From contig NZ_LDJH01000005.1 of NCBI RefSeq assembly GCF_001431525.1, positions 124,001 to 188,000 of the forward strand: a DNA stretch of 64,000 nucleotides, written 5' to 3'. Below the pieces are notes generated by a model, which did not search any database, was not told the DNA's origin, and saw nothing but the letters and a program-made list of their open reading frames with translations. Shown in pieces: positions 9,195 through 18,781 of this stretch; position 1 is the first letter of the stretch, and every line of letters starts with the position of its first letter. The translations under genes were made by a program, and so were the position numbers. This stretch comes from Stenotrophomonas koreensis (GTDB lineage: Bacteria; Pseudomonadota; Gammaproteobacteria; Xanthomonadales; Xanthomonadaceae).

Positions 9195-10568
9195 ATGAGC
9201 ACCAAGATTGAAATTTCCTCCGCCTCGATGACCCCGCGCGAGATCGTGCAGGAACTGGACCGTCATATCGTCGGCCAGCAGGAGGCCAAGCGTGCGGTCG
9301 CCATTGCCCTGCGCAACCGCTGGCGGCGGATGCAGCTGCCGGCCGAACTGCGCAACGAGGTGATGCCCAAGAACATCCTGATGATCGGCCCCACCGGCGT
9401 GGGCAAGACCGAAATCGCCCGCCGCCTGGCCACCCTGGCCAATGCGCCGTTCGTCAAGGTCGAAGCCACCCGTTTCACCGAGGTCGGCTATGTCGGCAAG
9501 GATGTCGAGCAGATCATCCGTGACTTGGCCGACACCGCGGTCAAGCTGTACCGCGAGCAGGCCAAGGTGCGCGTGCGCACCCAGGCCGAGGAAAAGGCCG
9601 AGGACCGTATCCTCGATGCACTGCTGCCCCGGCGCAGCGTCGGCCTGGGTTTCGATGCCGAGGCGGCGCGCAACGAGCCGTCAGCCGCCGACAGCGAGAC
9701 CCGGATCAAGTTCCGGCGCATGCTGCGCAATGGCGATCTGGACGAGCGCGAGATCGAACTGGACCTCAGCGCCAATGTCTCGATGGACATCATGACCCCG
9801 CCGGGCATGGAGGAAATGGGCCAGCAGCTGAAGTCGATGTTCGCCAACCTGGGCGGCGGCAAGAGCCACAAGCGCACGCTGACGATCAAGGCCGCGCGCC
9901 CGCTGTTGATCGAGGAAGAGGCTGGTCGCCTGGTCAACGAGGAGGATATCCGCGCCGCCGCGATCGAGGCCTGCGAACAGCACGGCATCGTGTTCATCGA
10001 TGAAATCGACAAGGTGGCCAAGCGCGGTGACAACGTCGGTGGTGGCGATGTCAGCCGCGAAGGCGTGCAGCGCGACCTGCTGCCGTTGGTGGAAGGCTCC
10101 AATGTTTCCACCAAGTACGGCACGGTCAAGACCGACCACATCCTGTTCATCGCTTCCGGCGCGTTCCACCTGGCCAAGCCTTCGGACCTGATCCCCGAGC
10201 TGCAGGGCCGTTTCCCGATCCGGGTCGAGCTGGGGGCGTTGAGCAAGGACGACTTCGTGCGCATCCTGACCGAACCGAAGGCGGCGCTGACCCGGCAGTA
10301 TGTCGCGCTGATGGGCACCGAAGGGGTGCAGATGTCCTTCACCCCGGAGGCGGTCGAGCGTCTGGCCGAAATCGCCGCCCAGGTCAACGAGCGGCAGGAA
10401 AACATCGGCGCCCGTCGCCTGCACACGGTGCTGGAACGGCTGCTGGACAGGCTCAGTTTCGAGGCGCCGGACCGCGATGGCCAGCAGGTCACCGTGGACC
10501 GCGATTACGTCGACAGCCACCTCGGTGAGCTGGTCAAGGATCCGGACCTGAGCCGTTACATCCTGTAA
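9195..10568 (+). CDS. hslU: HslU ATPase/unfoldase subunit
   Basis: The AAA+ ATPase that unfolds substrates and feeds them to HslV. The 457-residue protein has [16 protein letters not shown], Walker A GPTGVGKT, Walker [10 protein letters not shown], an I-domain insertion at about residues 110-230, and the C-terminal helix ending SRYIL, which docks into HslV. ATG 9195 follows CAGGAATT. It is 56 bases behind hslV and shares its heat-shock promoter. A hairpin terminator follows. Confidence 0.96.
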   Translation: MSTKIEISSASMTPREIVQELDRHIVGQQEAKRAVAIALRNRWRRMQLPAELRNEVMPKNILMIGPTGVGKTEIARRLATLANAPFVKVEATRFTEVGYVGKDVEQIIRDLADTAVKLYREQAKVRVRTQAEEKAEDRILDALLPRRSVGLGFDAEAARNEPSAADSETRIKFRRMLRNGDLDEREIELDLSANVSMDIMTPPGMEEMGQQLKSMFANLGGGKSHKRTLTIKAARPLLIEEEAGRLVNEEDIRAAAIEACEQHGIVFIDEIDKVAKRGDNVGGGDVSREGVQRDLLPLVEGSNVSTKYGTVKTDHILFIASGAFHLAKPSDLIPELQGRFPIRVELGALSKDDFVRILTEPKAALTRQYVALMGTEGVQMSFTPEAVERLAEIAAQVNERQENIGARRLHTVLERLLDRLSFEAPDRDGQQVTVDRDYVDSHLGELVKDPDLSRYIL

Positions 10569-10590
10569 CCGGCGTCAGCGCCAGACACCA

Positions 10591-10621
10591 CAACGGGGCG
10601 GCCGCACAGGTCGCCCCGTTG
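10591..10621. terminator. Hairpin terminator between hslU and smeT
   Basis: CAACGGGGCG, an 11-base loop, CGCCCCGTTG. A perfect 10-bp stem between convergent genes, with no U-tract. It belongs to the CAACG...CGTTG type that recurs in this window. Confidence 0.6.
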
Positions 10622-10640
10622 CTGTGGGGGATGGGGCTGC

Positions 10641-11294
10641 TCAGGCCGGAGGTGTCGGCGGTTGTCCGGGGACAAAGCTGTCGGCGGTGACCAGGGCGCC
10701 GAGCAGGGCATCCAGTGCGGCCATGCCGTCACGGTGCATGTCGATCGAGCCGGGCTGGAAGATGCTGTTGTAGAGCACCCCGGTCAGGGTGATGTGGAGC
10801 AGACGTGCGGCATGCTCGGCGCTGACCCCGGGGCGCAGCTGGCCCAGAGCGTGGGCCCGGTTGAAAGCGCTGATGATGCGCGCGTTGCAGTCGCGAAAAC
10901 CCTCGGCATGGGTCTGGCGCAGGATCTGGCTGTCGCTGGACAGGTCATTGCGCAGCATGATCTCCAGCAGGCCGCGCAGGCGCGGGCTGGCTTCCAGTTC
11001 CATCCACGAGTTGAGGAAGACCGCACGCAGATCCTGCACCGGGGTGTTGCGGCTGCCGGAGGAGGCGCGTTCGAGTTTCTGCAGGAACGGCACCCGGCAG
11101 CGGGTGATTACCGCGGCGAGGATTTCGCCCTTGTTCTTGAAGTGCCAATACACCGCGCCACGCGTAAACCCCGCGCGTGCGGCGATTTTCTCCAGCGAGG
11201 TATTGGCGATCCCGCTTTCTTGGAAGCAGGCTTCGGCGGCATCGAGGATGCCGTCGCGGGTGGCCAGCGTTTCCTCTTTGGTCTTGCGTGCCAT
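10641..11294 (-). CDS. smeT: TetR-family efflux repressor (SmeT/TtgR type)
   Basis: A 217-residue TetR-family repressor. The N-terminal MARKTKEETLATRDGILDAA and the helix-turn-helix FTRGAVYWHFKNKGEILAAV closely fit the AcrR/TtgR/SmeT group, which represses a neighbouring RND pump and lets go when drugs bind the C-terminal pocket. It is divergent from smeDEF. The 212-base gap between them holds a TtgR-like pseudo-palindrome overlapping the pump promoter. The symbol is from gene order and family features; the C-terminal half is not diagnostic by eye. Confidence 0.82.
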   Translation of the reverse strand: MARKTKEETLATRDGILDAAEACFQESGIANTSLEKIAARAGFTRGAVYWHFKNKGEILAAVITRCRVPFLQKLERASSGSRNTPVQDLRAVFLNSWMELEASPRLRGLLEIMLRNDLSSDSQILRQTHAEGFRDCNARIISAFNRAHALGQLRPGVSAEHAARLLHITLTGVLYNSIFQPGSIDMHRDGMAALDALLGALVTADSFVPGQPPTPPA

Positions 11295-11343
11295 CGGAAA
11301 GTGTGTGCAGTTTCAAGAATGAACAGATGCAGAGTCTACTCTG

Positions 11344-11371
11344 TAACAAACAGTCATGCATGTATGTATAC
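11344..11371. promoter_or_regulatory. Candidate SmeT operator overlapping smeD -10
   Basis: The 28-base stretch reads TAACAAACAGTCATG then CATGTATGTATAC. It is an imperfect palindrome centred on CATG and strongly resembles the TtgR operator of Pseudomonas putida (ACAAACA...CATG...TGTA). A -10-like TATACT at 11367-11372 lies at its right end, so bound repressor would block RNA polymerase. Confidence 0.7.
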
Positions 11372-11506
11372 TGACGCACTTGTCCCAGCAGGGGTGGGGG
11401 GAGGTTTTCCCCAGACCCCGGAACCACTTGGTTTCACTGGGCACATGGTCATTTTTTGGCATTGTGCCCGCGACATGCCCAATTTCCCCTTGCGAGCATT
11501 TTTCTC

Positions 11507-12688
11507 ATGTTGCCTCCACGTTTTCGCACCGTTGTCCTGTCCCTGGCACTTGCCGCGGCGCTTGCCGCCTGTGGTGGAGCCGAGCAGGGCGGTCCGCAGC
11601 AGGGCCCCGGCCAGGTCACGGTAGTGACCCTCAAGCCCGAGACCGTCAATCTGAGCCGCGAGCTTCCCGGGCGCACCTCCGCCTACCTGGTGGCTGAAGT
11701 CCGTCCGCAGGTCAGCGGCATCATTGCCCGCCGGTTGTTCACCGAAGGAACCGAGGTCAAGGCCGGGCAGGTGCTGTACCAGATCGAGGACGCCAGCTAC
11801 CGGGCGATGGCTGCCAGTGCCCAGGCCCAGGTGCAGCGCGCCACGGCCAATGCCGAGCAGGCACGGCTGGCGGCACGCCGCATCAGCGAGCTGGCGCAGG
11901 TCAATGCGGTCAGCGCCCAGGAGAATGAAAACGCGCAGGCCGCGTTGAAGACGGCCGAGGCAGATCTGGCCAGCGCGCGCGCAGCGTTGCAGCAGGCCAA
12001 TGTGACCCTGGGCTACGCACGGATCACCGCGCCGATCAGTGGCCGGATCGGCAAGTCCTCGGTGACCCAGGGTGCGCTGGTGACCGCCAACCAGGCCGAT
12101 GCGCTGGCCACGGTGAACCAGCTTGATCCGATCTATGTTGACCTGACCCAGTCGGCCGCCGAGCTGATGCAGCTGCGCCGTGAACTGGCGGCGGGCAAAC
12201 TGCAGGCCAACAACCAGATGCCGGTCAAGATCCTGCTCGAGGATGGCAGCACGTTCAACCATGATGGCGTGCTGGAGTTTTCCGAAGTCAGTGTCGACCC
12301 GGCGACCGGCAGCTTTGGCCTGCGGATCAAGGTGGACAACCCCGAGGGCGTGCTGATGCCGGGGATGTATGTGCGCGCCGTGGTGGGCACGGCGACCCGC
12401 GAGCAGGCGTTGCTGGTGCCGATGCAGGGCGTGCAGCGTGATCCCAAGGGCGCTACCAGTGCGATGGTGGTGGATGCCGAAGGCAAGGTCGCAGTGCGGC
12501 CGATCCAGGTCAGCCAGACGGTTGGCGACAAGTGGCTGGTCGAGGGCGGCCTGGCTGCCGGCGACAAGGTCATTGTCGAAGGCCTGCAGAAGATCGGCCC
12601 GGGGATGCCGGTCAACGCCACCGAAAAGGGTGCCCAGCCGGCCGCTGCAGCTGCCGCGCCGACCGCCGCCCCGGCCGACGCGAAGTAA
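11507..12688 (+). CDS. smeD: RND efflux periplasmic adaptor lipoprotein (SmeD type)
   Basis: The membrane-fusion subunit that links the inner-membrane pump to the outer-membrane channel. The 393-residue protein begins with a signal and lipobox LAAC (Cys22), then a lipoyl/barrel-sandwich domain (EVRPQVSGIIARRLFTEGTEVKAGQ is the family motif), an alpha-hairpin at about residues 95-165, and the second lipoyl half ARITAPISGRIGKS. The C-terminus is Ala/Pro-rich. ATG 11507 is used because it opens the signal peptide; no strong ribosome-binding site precedes it, and the leader after the predicted -10 is about 130 bases. It is the first gene of smeDEF. Confidence 0.85.
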   Translation: MLPPRFRTVVLSLALAAALAACGGAEQGGPQQGPGQVTVVTLKPETVNLSRELPGRTSAYLVAEVRPQVSGIIARRLFTEGTEVKAGQVLYQIEDASYRAMAASAQAQVQRATANAEQARLAARRISELAQVNAVSAQENENAQAALKTAEADLASARAALQQANVTLGYARITAPISGRIGKSSVTQGALVTANQADALATVNQLDPIYVDLTQSAAELMQLRRELAAGKLQANNQMPVKILLEDGSTFNHDGVLEFSEVSVDPATGSFGLRIKVDNPEGVLMPGMYVRAVVGTATREQALLVPMQGVQRDPKGATSAMVVDAEGKVAVRPIQVSQTVGDKWLVEGGLAAGDKVIVEGLQKIGPGMPVNATEKGAQPAAAAAAPTAAPADAK

Positions 12689-12700
12689 GCGGAGAATCCC

Positions 12701-15700
12701 ATGGCACGTTTCTTTATTGATCGCCCCATCTTTGCGTGGGTGATCGCGATCATCATCATGCTTGCCGGCCTGCTCTCGCTGCTGCGCCTGCCGATCTCGA
12801 TGTACCCGGAAGTGGCTCCGCCAGCTGTTGAAATCCGCGCCACCTACCCGGGTGCGTCGGCCAAGGTGGTGGAAGACTCGGTGACCCAGATCATCGAGCA
12901 GAACATGAAAGGCCTGGATGGCCTGCTGTATTTCTCCTCCAACAGCGCGGCCAACGGCATGGCCACCATTACCCTGACCTTTGCCAGCGGCACCGACCCG
13001 GACATTGCCCAGGTGCAGGTGCAGAACAAGCTGCAGCTGGCGATGCCGCTGCTGCCGCAGGCGGTGCAGCAGCAGGGTGTCAACGTGGCCAAGTCCTCCA
13101 GCAGCTTCCTGCAGGTGGTGGGCTTTGTCTCCGAAGACGGTTCGATGAACGCCAATGACATTGCCGACTATGTCGGCTCGACGATTGTCGACCCGATGAG
13201 CCGGGTGCCGGGCGTGGGCAACATCCAGGTGTTCGGTGGCAAGTACGCCATGCGCATCTGGCTGGACCCGGGCAAGCTGCACACCTACCGGTTGTCGGTG
13301 GATGAAGTGGTCGCTGCGGTGCGGGCACAGAATGCCCAGGTGGCCATTGGCCAGCTCGGCGGCGCGCCGTCGGTCGAGGGCCAGCAGCTCAACGCGACCA
13401 TCAACGCCCAGGAGCGGCTGCAGACCCCCGAGCAGTTCCGTGACATCGTGGTGCGCAGCACCGCCGATGGTGGCCAGCTGCGCCTGGGCGATGTGGCCCG
13501 GGTGGAGCTGGGTGCGGAAACCTACGATTTCGTCACCCGTTACAACGGCAAGCCGTCCACCGGTATTGCCATCACCCTGGCCACCGGTGCCAACGCACTG
13601 GATACCGCCGAGGGCGTCAAGGCCACCCTGGCCGAGCTGGAAAAAGACTTTCCGGCCGGCTTGAAGGCGGTGGTGCCGTATGACACCACCCCGTTCGTGA
13701 AGGTGTCGATCAAGGGCGTGGTCAAGACCCTGATCGAGGCGATCGTGCTGGTGTTCCTGGTGATGTACCTGTTCCTGCAGAACTTCCGCGCGACCCTGAT
13801 CCCGACCATCGCGGTACCGGTGGTGCTGCTGGGTACCTTCGGTGTGCTGGCTGCGCTGGGCTTCTCGATCAACATGCTGACCATGTTCGCGATGGTGCTG
13901 GCGATCGGCCTGCTGGTGGACGATGCGATCGTGGTGGTGGAAAACGTCGAGCGCATCATGGCCGAGGAAGGCCTGTCGCCGCTGGAGGCCACACGCAAGT
14001 CGATGGAGCAGATCACCGGCGCGCTGGTCGGTATCGGCCTGGTGCTGTCGGCGGTGTTCGTGCCGATGGCCTTCATGGACGGCTCCACCGGTGTGATCTA
14101 TCGCCAGTTCTCGGCCACCATCGTCTCGGCGATGCTGCTCTCGGTACTGGTGGCCATCGTGCTGACCCCGGCGCTGTGCGCAACCATGCTCAAGCCGTTG
14201 CCCAAGGGCGAGCATCATGTGAAACACACGGGTCTGGCCGGCCGTTTCTTTGGCTGGTTCAACCGCAGCTTTGACAACACTTCGGGCAAGTACCAGCGCG
14301 GTGTGCGCGGGATCCTGGCACGCCCGGGCCGCTTCATGGCGGTGTTCGCTGCGCTGGCGGTGGTGATGGGCGTGCTGTTCGTGCGCCTGCCCAGCTCGTT
14401 CCTGCCCAATGAGGACCAGGGCATCCTGATGGCGCTGGTCTCCACCCCGGTGGGCGCCACCCAGGAGCGCACGCTGGAATCGATCGCCAAGCTGGAAAAC
14501 CATTTCCTGGAGAACGAAGCGGAGCTGGTGGAGTCGGTGTTCTCGGTGCAGGGCTTCAGCTTCTCCGGCATGGGCCAGAACGCCGGTATGGCCTTCATCA
14601 AGCTCAAGGACTGGGAACAGCGCCCGGATGCCGACCAGCAGGTCGGCGCGGTAGCCGGCCGCGCGATGGGCGCGCTGATGCAGATCAAGGACGCCTTCAT
14701 CTTTGCCTTCCCGCCGCCGGCGATGCCGGAGCTGGGTATCGGCAGTGGTTACAGTTTCTTCCTGAAGGACATGACCGGCCAGGGCCACGAGGCGCTGCTC
14801 AATGCCCGCAACCAGCTGCTGGGAATGGCCGGACAGAGCCCGCTGCTGGCCAATGTGCGTCCCAATGGCCAGGAAGATACCCCGCAGCTGCGTCTGGATA
14901 TCGATCCGGCCAAGGCTGGCGCGCATGGCCTGAGCATGGCGGCGATCAACAGCACGCTGTCGGCGGCCTGGGGTTCGAGCTACATCGATGACTTCATCGA
15001 CCGTGGCCGGGTCAAGCGGGTGTTCGTGCAGGCGGACAAGGATTTCCGCATGACCCCGGAAGACTTCCAGCTGTGGTCGGTGAAGAACAATGCCGGGCAG
15101 ATGGTGCCGTTCAGCTCCTTTGCCACCTACCACTGGGACTACGGTTCACCGCGTCTGGAGCGCTACAACGGCGTCAGTGCGGTGGAGATCCAGGGTGAAC
15201 CGGCGCCCGGCGTGGCCTCGGGCGATGCCATGGACGAGATCGAGAAGCTGGCCAGCCAGTTGCCGCCGGGCTTTGCGATCGAATGGACCGCACTGTCCTA
15301 CCAGGAGCGTGCGGCCGGCAACCAGACCCCGCTGCTGTACGCGCTGTCGCTGCTGATCGTGTTCCTGTGTCTGGCCGCGCTGTATGAAAGCTGGACGGTG
15401 CCCACCGCGGTGCTGCTGGTGGCGCCGTTGGGCATCCTTGGCGCGGTGCTGGCCAATACCCTGCGTGGCATGGAGCGCGACATCTACTTCCAGGTGGCGA
15501 TGCTGACCACCGTTGGCCTGACCTCCAAGAACGCGATCCTGATCGTGGAGTTCGCCAAGGAAAACCTGGAGAAGGGAGCGGGCGTGATCGAGGCGACGAT
15601 GCATGCGGTACGTGACCGTCTGCGTCCGATCATCATGACCTCGCTGGCTTTCGGCCTGGGTGTGCTGCCGCTGGCGATTGCTTCCGGTGCCGGTTCCGGT

Positions 15701-15838
15701 GCCCAGCGCGCCATCGGTACCGGCGTGCTGGGTGGCATGATCCTGGGCACCGCGCTGGGCGTGTTCTTCATCCCGCTGTTCTTTGTCGTGATCAACCGCA
15801 TGTTCAACCGCAAGCAGAAGGACGCCAGCCATGACTAA
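12701..15838 (+). CDS. smeE: RND multidrug efflux permease (SmeE type)
   Basis: The 1045-residue inner-membrane drug/proton antiporter of the HAE-1 RND family, with 12 transmembrane segments and two large periplasmic loops. [17 protein letters not shown] is the family start. The proton-relay aspartates are in [16 protein letters not shown], at the positions of AcrB Asp407 and Asp408, and the central RND signature [10 protein letters not shown] is present. The second half repeats the fold ([20 protein letters not shown]). It starts 12 bases after smeD behind a GGAG site and overlaps smeF by eight bases. The substrate range cannot be read from sequence. Confidence 0.9.
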   Translation: MARFFIDRPIFAWVIAIIIMLAGLLSLLRLPISMYPEVAPPAVEIRATYPGASAKVVEDSVTQIIEQNMKGLDGLLYFSSNSAANGMATITLTFASGTDPDIAQVQVQNKLQLAMPLLPQAVQQQGVNVAKSSSSFLQVVGFVSEDGSMNANDIADYVGSTIVDPMSRVPGVGNIQVFGGKYAMRIWLDPGKLHTYRLSVDEVVAAVRAQNAQVAIGQLGGAPSVEGQQLNATINAQERLQTPEQFRDIVVRSTADGGQLRLGDVARVELGAETYDFVTRYNGKPSTGIAITLATGANALDTAEGVKATLAELEKDFPAGLKAVVPYDTTPFVKVSIKGVVKTLIEAIVLVFLVMYLFLQNFRATLIPTIAVPVVLLGTFGVLAALGFSINMLTMFAMVLAIGLLVDDAIVVVENVERIMAEEGLSPLEATRKSMEQITGALVGIGLVLSAVFVPMAFMDGSTGVIYRQFSATIVSAMLLSVLVAIVLTPALCATMLKPLPKGEHHVKHTGLAGRFFGWFNRSFDNTSGKYQRGVRGILARPGRFMAVFAALAVVMGVLFVRLPSSFLPNEDQGILMALVSTPVGATQERTLESIAKLENHFLENEAELVESVFSVQGFSFSGMGQNAGMAFIKLKDWEQRPDADQQVGAVAGRAMGALMQIKDAFIFAFPPPAMPELGIGSGYSFFLKDMTGQGHEALLNARNQLLGMAGQSPLLANVRPNGQEDTPQLRLDIDPAKAGAHGLSMAAINSTLSAAWGSSYIDDFIDRGRVKRVFVQADKDFRMTPEDFQLWSVKNNAGQMVPFSSFATYHWDYGSPRLERYNGVSAVEIQGEPAPGVASGDAMDEIEKLASQLPPGFAIEWTALSYQERAAGNQTPLLYALSLLIVFLCLAALYESWTVPTAVLLVAPLGILGAVLANTLRGMERDIYFQVAMLTTVGLTSKNAILIVEFAKENLEKGAGVIEATMHAVRDRLRPIIMTSLAFGLGVLPLAIASGAGSGAQRAIGTGVLGGMILGTALGVFFIPLFFVVINRMFNRKQKDASHD

Positions 15839-17243
15839 GTTCAAGATCACCGCACTGGCGGCGGCCCTGGCCTTGGCCGGCAGCGGCTGCGCGATGCTCG
15901 AGCCGCGGCTGCCGGCGGCCCAGGCCGATATTCCGGTCAGCTGGCCGATGCCCGAGCAGGGCAAGGTGCCGGTGGCCGATGCAGTGGCAGTGGCCGATGT
16001 CGGCTGGCGCGACTTCTTTGCCGATGAGCGCCTTGAGCAGGTGGTAGCCCAGGCGCTGGAAAACAACCGTGACCTGCGGGTGGCCGTGCTCAACGTCGAG
16101 CGCGCCCAGGCCCAGTACCGCATCGTGCGCGCCGACCGCCTGCCGGCGCTGGGCGTGACCGGGCAGATGGAACGCATCGGCGGCGATGTGCCGGTCAGCG
16201 AGCAGTACAGCGTCAACCTGGGCGTGGCCGCGTTCGAGCTGGACCTGTTCGGCCGCGTGCGCAACCTCAGCCAGGCGGCGCTGCAGGGGTACCTGGCCAC
16301 CGAACAGAACCAGCGCGCGGCACAGCTGGCGCTGATTGCCCAGGTAGCCGGCAGCTGGCTGGCCCTGGGCGCTGACGAGCAGGCGCTGGCCATTGCCCGC
16401 GACACCCTGGCCAGCTACGAGGAATCGTTGGCGCTGAGCCAGAAGATGTTCGATCTGGGTGCGACCTCGGCCCTGCAGCTCAACCAGACCCGCACCCTGG
16501 TCGAATCGGCACGCGCCGATGTGGCCCGCTACAGCGGCCAGGTGGCCCAGGGACGCAATGCGCTGGCGTTGCTGGTGGGCCAGCCGGTGGACAGCTCGCT
16601 GCTGCCGACCCGGCTGGACATCGGCAGCAGTGGCGTGGCCGCACTGCCGGCGGGCCTGCCTTCGGAAGTGCTGCTGCGGCGTCCGGACGTGATGGCCGCC
16701 GAGCACAGCCTGCGCGGTGCCAACGCCAATATCGGTGCGGCGCGGGCGGCGTTCTTCCCGTCGATCCGGCTGACCGGCGCCATCGGTAGTGCCAGTGGCG
16801 AGCTGTCGGGCCTGTTCGAGTCCGGCACCCGGGTGTGGAGCTTCATGCCGCAGGTCAGCCTGCCGATCTTCCAGGGCGGCAGGCTGCGCGCCAACCTGGG
16901 CATGGCCACGGCCGAGCGCGACATTGCCCTGGCCAACTATGAGAAGGCGATCCAGGCCGGATTCCGCGAGGTGGCCGACGCGCTGGCCCTGAGCCAGACG
17001 CTGGCCGAACAGCGCACGGCGCTGGAAGCGCTGGTGGCTGCCGCGCAGCAGGCCCACGACCTGTCCCAGGCGCGTTATGACGCCGGCATGGACAGCTTCC
17101 TGGTCCTGCTCGATGCGCGTCGCAGCCTGTATTCGGCCCGCCAGGGGCTGGTGGCGGTGCAGCTGGCCGAACAGGCCAACCGGATCAGCCTGTACAAGGC
17201 GCTGGGTGGGGGCTGGGTGGAAACGGCCGGCACCACGCCGTAA
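15831..17243 (+). CDS. smeF: Outer-membrane efflux channel lipoprotein (SmeF type)
   Basis: The 470-residue TolC-like channel of the NodT/OprM family. Its N-terminal signal ends in lipobox GSGC, so it is a lipid-anchored trimer. Two repeats of the outer-membrane efflux protein domain are visible (about residues 60-250 and 275-455), with the conserved [10 protein letters not shown] and [22 protein letters not shown]. It overlaps the smeE end by eight bases, completing the tripartite pump operon, and is followed by a strong terminator. Confidence 0.9.
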   Translation: MTKFKITALAAALALAGSGCAMLEPRLPAAQADIPVSWPMPEQGKVPVADAVAVADVGWRDFFADERLEQVVAQALENNRDLRVAVLNVERAQAQYRIVRADRLPALGVTGQMERIGGDVPVSEQYSVNLGVAAFELDLFGRVRNLSQAALQGYLATEQNQRAAQLALIAQVAGSWLALGADEQALAIARDTLASYEESLALSQKMFDLGATSALQLNQTRTLVESARADVARYSGQVAQGRNALALLVGQPVDSSLLPTRLDIGSSGVAALPAGLPSEVLLRRPDVMAAEHSLRGANANIGAARAAFFPSIRLTGAIGSASGELSGLFESGTRVWSFMPQVSLPIFQGGRLRANLGMATAERDIALANYEKAIQAGFREVADALALSQTLAEQRTALEALVAAAQQAHDLSQARYDAGMDSFLVLLDARRSLYSARQGLVAVQLAEQANRISLYKALGGGWVETAGTTP

Positions 17244-17265
17244 CCACGCCGGGTTCATGCAAGGA

Positions 17266-17293
17266 AAAAGGCCGCCTGCAAGGGCGGCCTTTT
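17266..17293. terminator. Intrinsic terminator between smeDEF and cytosine deaminase gene
   Basis: AAAAGGCCGCC, loop TGCAAG, GGCGGCCTTTT. With A- and T-runs on both flanks it can work in both directions, which suits the convergent genes either side. Confidence 0.9.
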
Positions 17294-17316
17294 GTGTTGC
17301 AGGGCGCCGGCCGTGG

Positions 17317-17772
17317 TCAGTCCTCGCCGATGTCCTCGTTCCACAGCGCCGGGTGGGCGGTGGTGAAGCGCTCCATCATCTCGATGCAGCGCTCATCGGC
17401 CAGGTCGATGACCTTGACCCCGGCCTCGCGCAGCCAGTCGATGCCGCCGGCAAAGGTGACCGACTCGCCCACCACCACGGTGCCGATGTTGAACTGGCGC
17501 ACCAACCCGGAGCAGTACCAGCACGGGGCCAGGGTGGTGACCATGATGGTGTCGCGGTAGGAGCGCTGGCGGCCGGCCTTGCGGAAGGCATCGGTCTCGC
17601 CGTGGATGGACGGGTCGCCTTCCTGCACACGACGGTTGTGGCCGCAGCCCAGCAGCCGGCCATCGTTGTGATACAGCGCCGCGCCAATCGGAATCCCGCC
17701 CTCGGCCAGACCGATGCGGGCCTGGTCGATCGCCGTTTCCAGCAGGGCGCGGTAGTCGGGGGTGGTGATCAT
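17317..17772 (-). CDS. Cytosine deaminase, fungal FCY1 type
   Basis: A 151-residue zinc-dependent deaminase of the CDA fold. His57 and Glu59 in HGET, with Cys84 and Cys87 in APCWYC, form the zinc and catalytic site. The C-terminal WNEDIGED and VVVGESVTF closely resemble yeast cytosine deaminase Fcy1 rather than the bacterial CodA amidohydrolase, so the likely reaction is cytosine to uracil; related purine or creatinine-type substrates are possible. ATG 17772 was chosen; the upstream extension in the frame runs through the ubiE promoter. It is divergent from ubiE with a 133-base gap. Confidence 0.82.
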   Translation of the reverse strand: MITTPDYRALLETAIDQARIGLAEGGIPIGAALYHNDGRLLGCGHNRRVQEGDPSIHGETDAFRKAGRQRSYRDTIMVTTLAPCWYCSGLVRQFNIGTVVVGESVTFAGGIDWLREAGVKVIDLADERCIEMMERFTTAHPALWNEDIGED

Positions 17773-17890
17773 GTGCCAATCCTTCAGAGGTCTGGCGGCA
17801 AGTGTGCCCGATTGCGCCGCCGCTGTTGCAGCACGGTTTGCCTGCGCTGTGCTATCACTGCCATCTCGCGGCCCACGGGCCGGCCTGCAG

Positions 17891-17899
17891 TGCGATAAT
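17891..17899 (+). promoter_or_regulatory. Extended -10 of ubiE, possibly leaderless
   Basis: TGCGATAAT is an extended -10 (TG, one base, then GATAAT). It ends six bases before the ubiE ATG at 17906, leaving only C residues between. The predicted transcript start falls at the start codon. Confidence 0.55.
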
Positions 17900-17905
17900 C
17901 CCCCC

Positions 17906-18670
17906 ATGAGCCAATCCCCCTACGAAAGCGGTACCACCCACTTCGGTTTCCGTGATGTTGCGGCCAAGGACAAGCAGAAGCTGGTCGCAGAAGTGTTCAC
18001 CTCGGTCGCCGGCAAGTACGACCTGATGAACGACCTGATGAGCCTGGGCATCCACCGTGCGTGGAAGCGCTATTTTGTCGCTACCGCACAGGTCAAGCCC
18101 GGTGATCGCGTGCTCGACCTGGCCGGCGGCACCGGCGACATTGCCGCGCTGCTCAAGGACCGGGTCGGCAAGGACGGCTACATCGTGCTGGGCGATATCA
18201 ACGCCGGCATGCTCACCGTCGGCCGCGACCGCCTGCTCAACCGCGGGCTGGTGTTCGGCCTGGATTACGTCCAGCTCAATGCCGAGGCCTTGCCGTTCCC
18301 GGATGCCAGCTTTGACCTGGTGACCATTGCCTTCGGCCTGCGCAATGTCACCGACAAGGACAAGGCGCTGGCGGAGATGTACCGCGTGCTCAAGCCCGGC
18401 GGACAGGCGCGGGTGCTGGAGTTTTCCGAAGTCACCGCCGAGTGGTTCAAGCCGATCTACGACTTCCATTCGTTCAAGGTACTGCCCAGGCTGGGCAAGC
18501 TGTTTGCCCATGGTGACGGCGACAGCTACCAGTACCTGGCCGAAAGCATCCGCAAGCATCCGCCGCAGGAAGAGCTCAAGGCGATGATGGCCGGCGCCGG
18601 TTTCGAGCGCTGCCACTACAAGAACCTGTCGGCCGGCATCTGCGCCATCCATTCCGGCTACAAGCTGTAA
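17906..18670 (+). CDS. ubiE: Ubiquinone/menaquinone biosynthesis C-methyltransferase UbiE
   Basis: A SAM-dependent methyltransferase that C-methylates the benzoquinone ring in ubiquinone synthesis (and demethylmenaquinone where present). The 254-residue product has HFGFRDV at the start, [25 protein letters not shown]-binding motif [12 protein letters not shown], and [14 protein letters not shown] motif ([12 protein letters not shown]) characteristic of the family. The frame is open upstream, but [10 protein letters not shown] is the normal UbiE start. No ribosome-binding site is seen, in line with the promoter position just before the ATG. Confidence 0.95.
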   Translation: MSQSPYESGTTHFGFRDVAAKDKQKLVAEVFTSVAGKYDLMNDLMSLGIHRAWKRYFVATAQVKPGDRVLDLAGGTGDIAALLKDRVGKDGYIVLGDINAGMLTVGRDRLLNRGLVFGLDYVQLNAEALPFPDASFDLVTIAFGLRNVTDKDKALAEMYRVLKPGGQARVLEFSEVTAEWFKPIYDFHSFKVLPRLGKLFAHGDGDSYQYLAESIRKHPPQEELKAMMAGAGFERCHYKNLSAGICAIHSGYKL

Positions 18671-18697
18671 GGCGCTGTAGCGGCGCCGGGTTGTCAG

Positions 18698-18724
18698 CAG
18701 CGGGCCTGCGGATCGGGCCCGTTG
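18698..18724 (+). terminator. Hairpin terminator after ubiE
   Basis: CAGCGGGCC, a nine-base loop, GGCCCGTTG (one G-T pair), then TTATTT. Lies 28 bases after the stop codon. Confidence 0.65.
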
Positions 18725-18781
18725 TTATTTGGCCCGGCACGGGACGCTACACTTGGGGTTTTCCACAAGTTGGGTTGACCC

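Noticed and set aside
11354..15133. 1259-residue minus-strand open frame opposite smeD and smeE
   Set aside because: Shadow of the RND pump genes, with no domain-like pattern and extreme His, Gln and Arg content.
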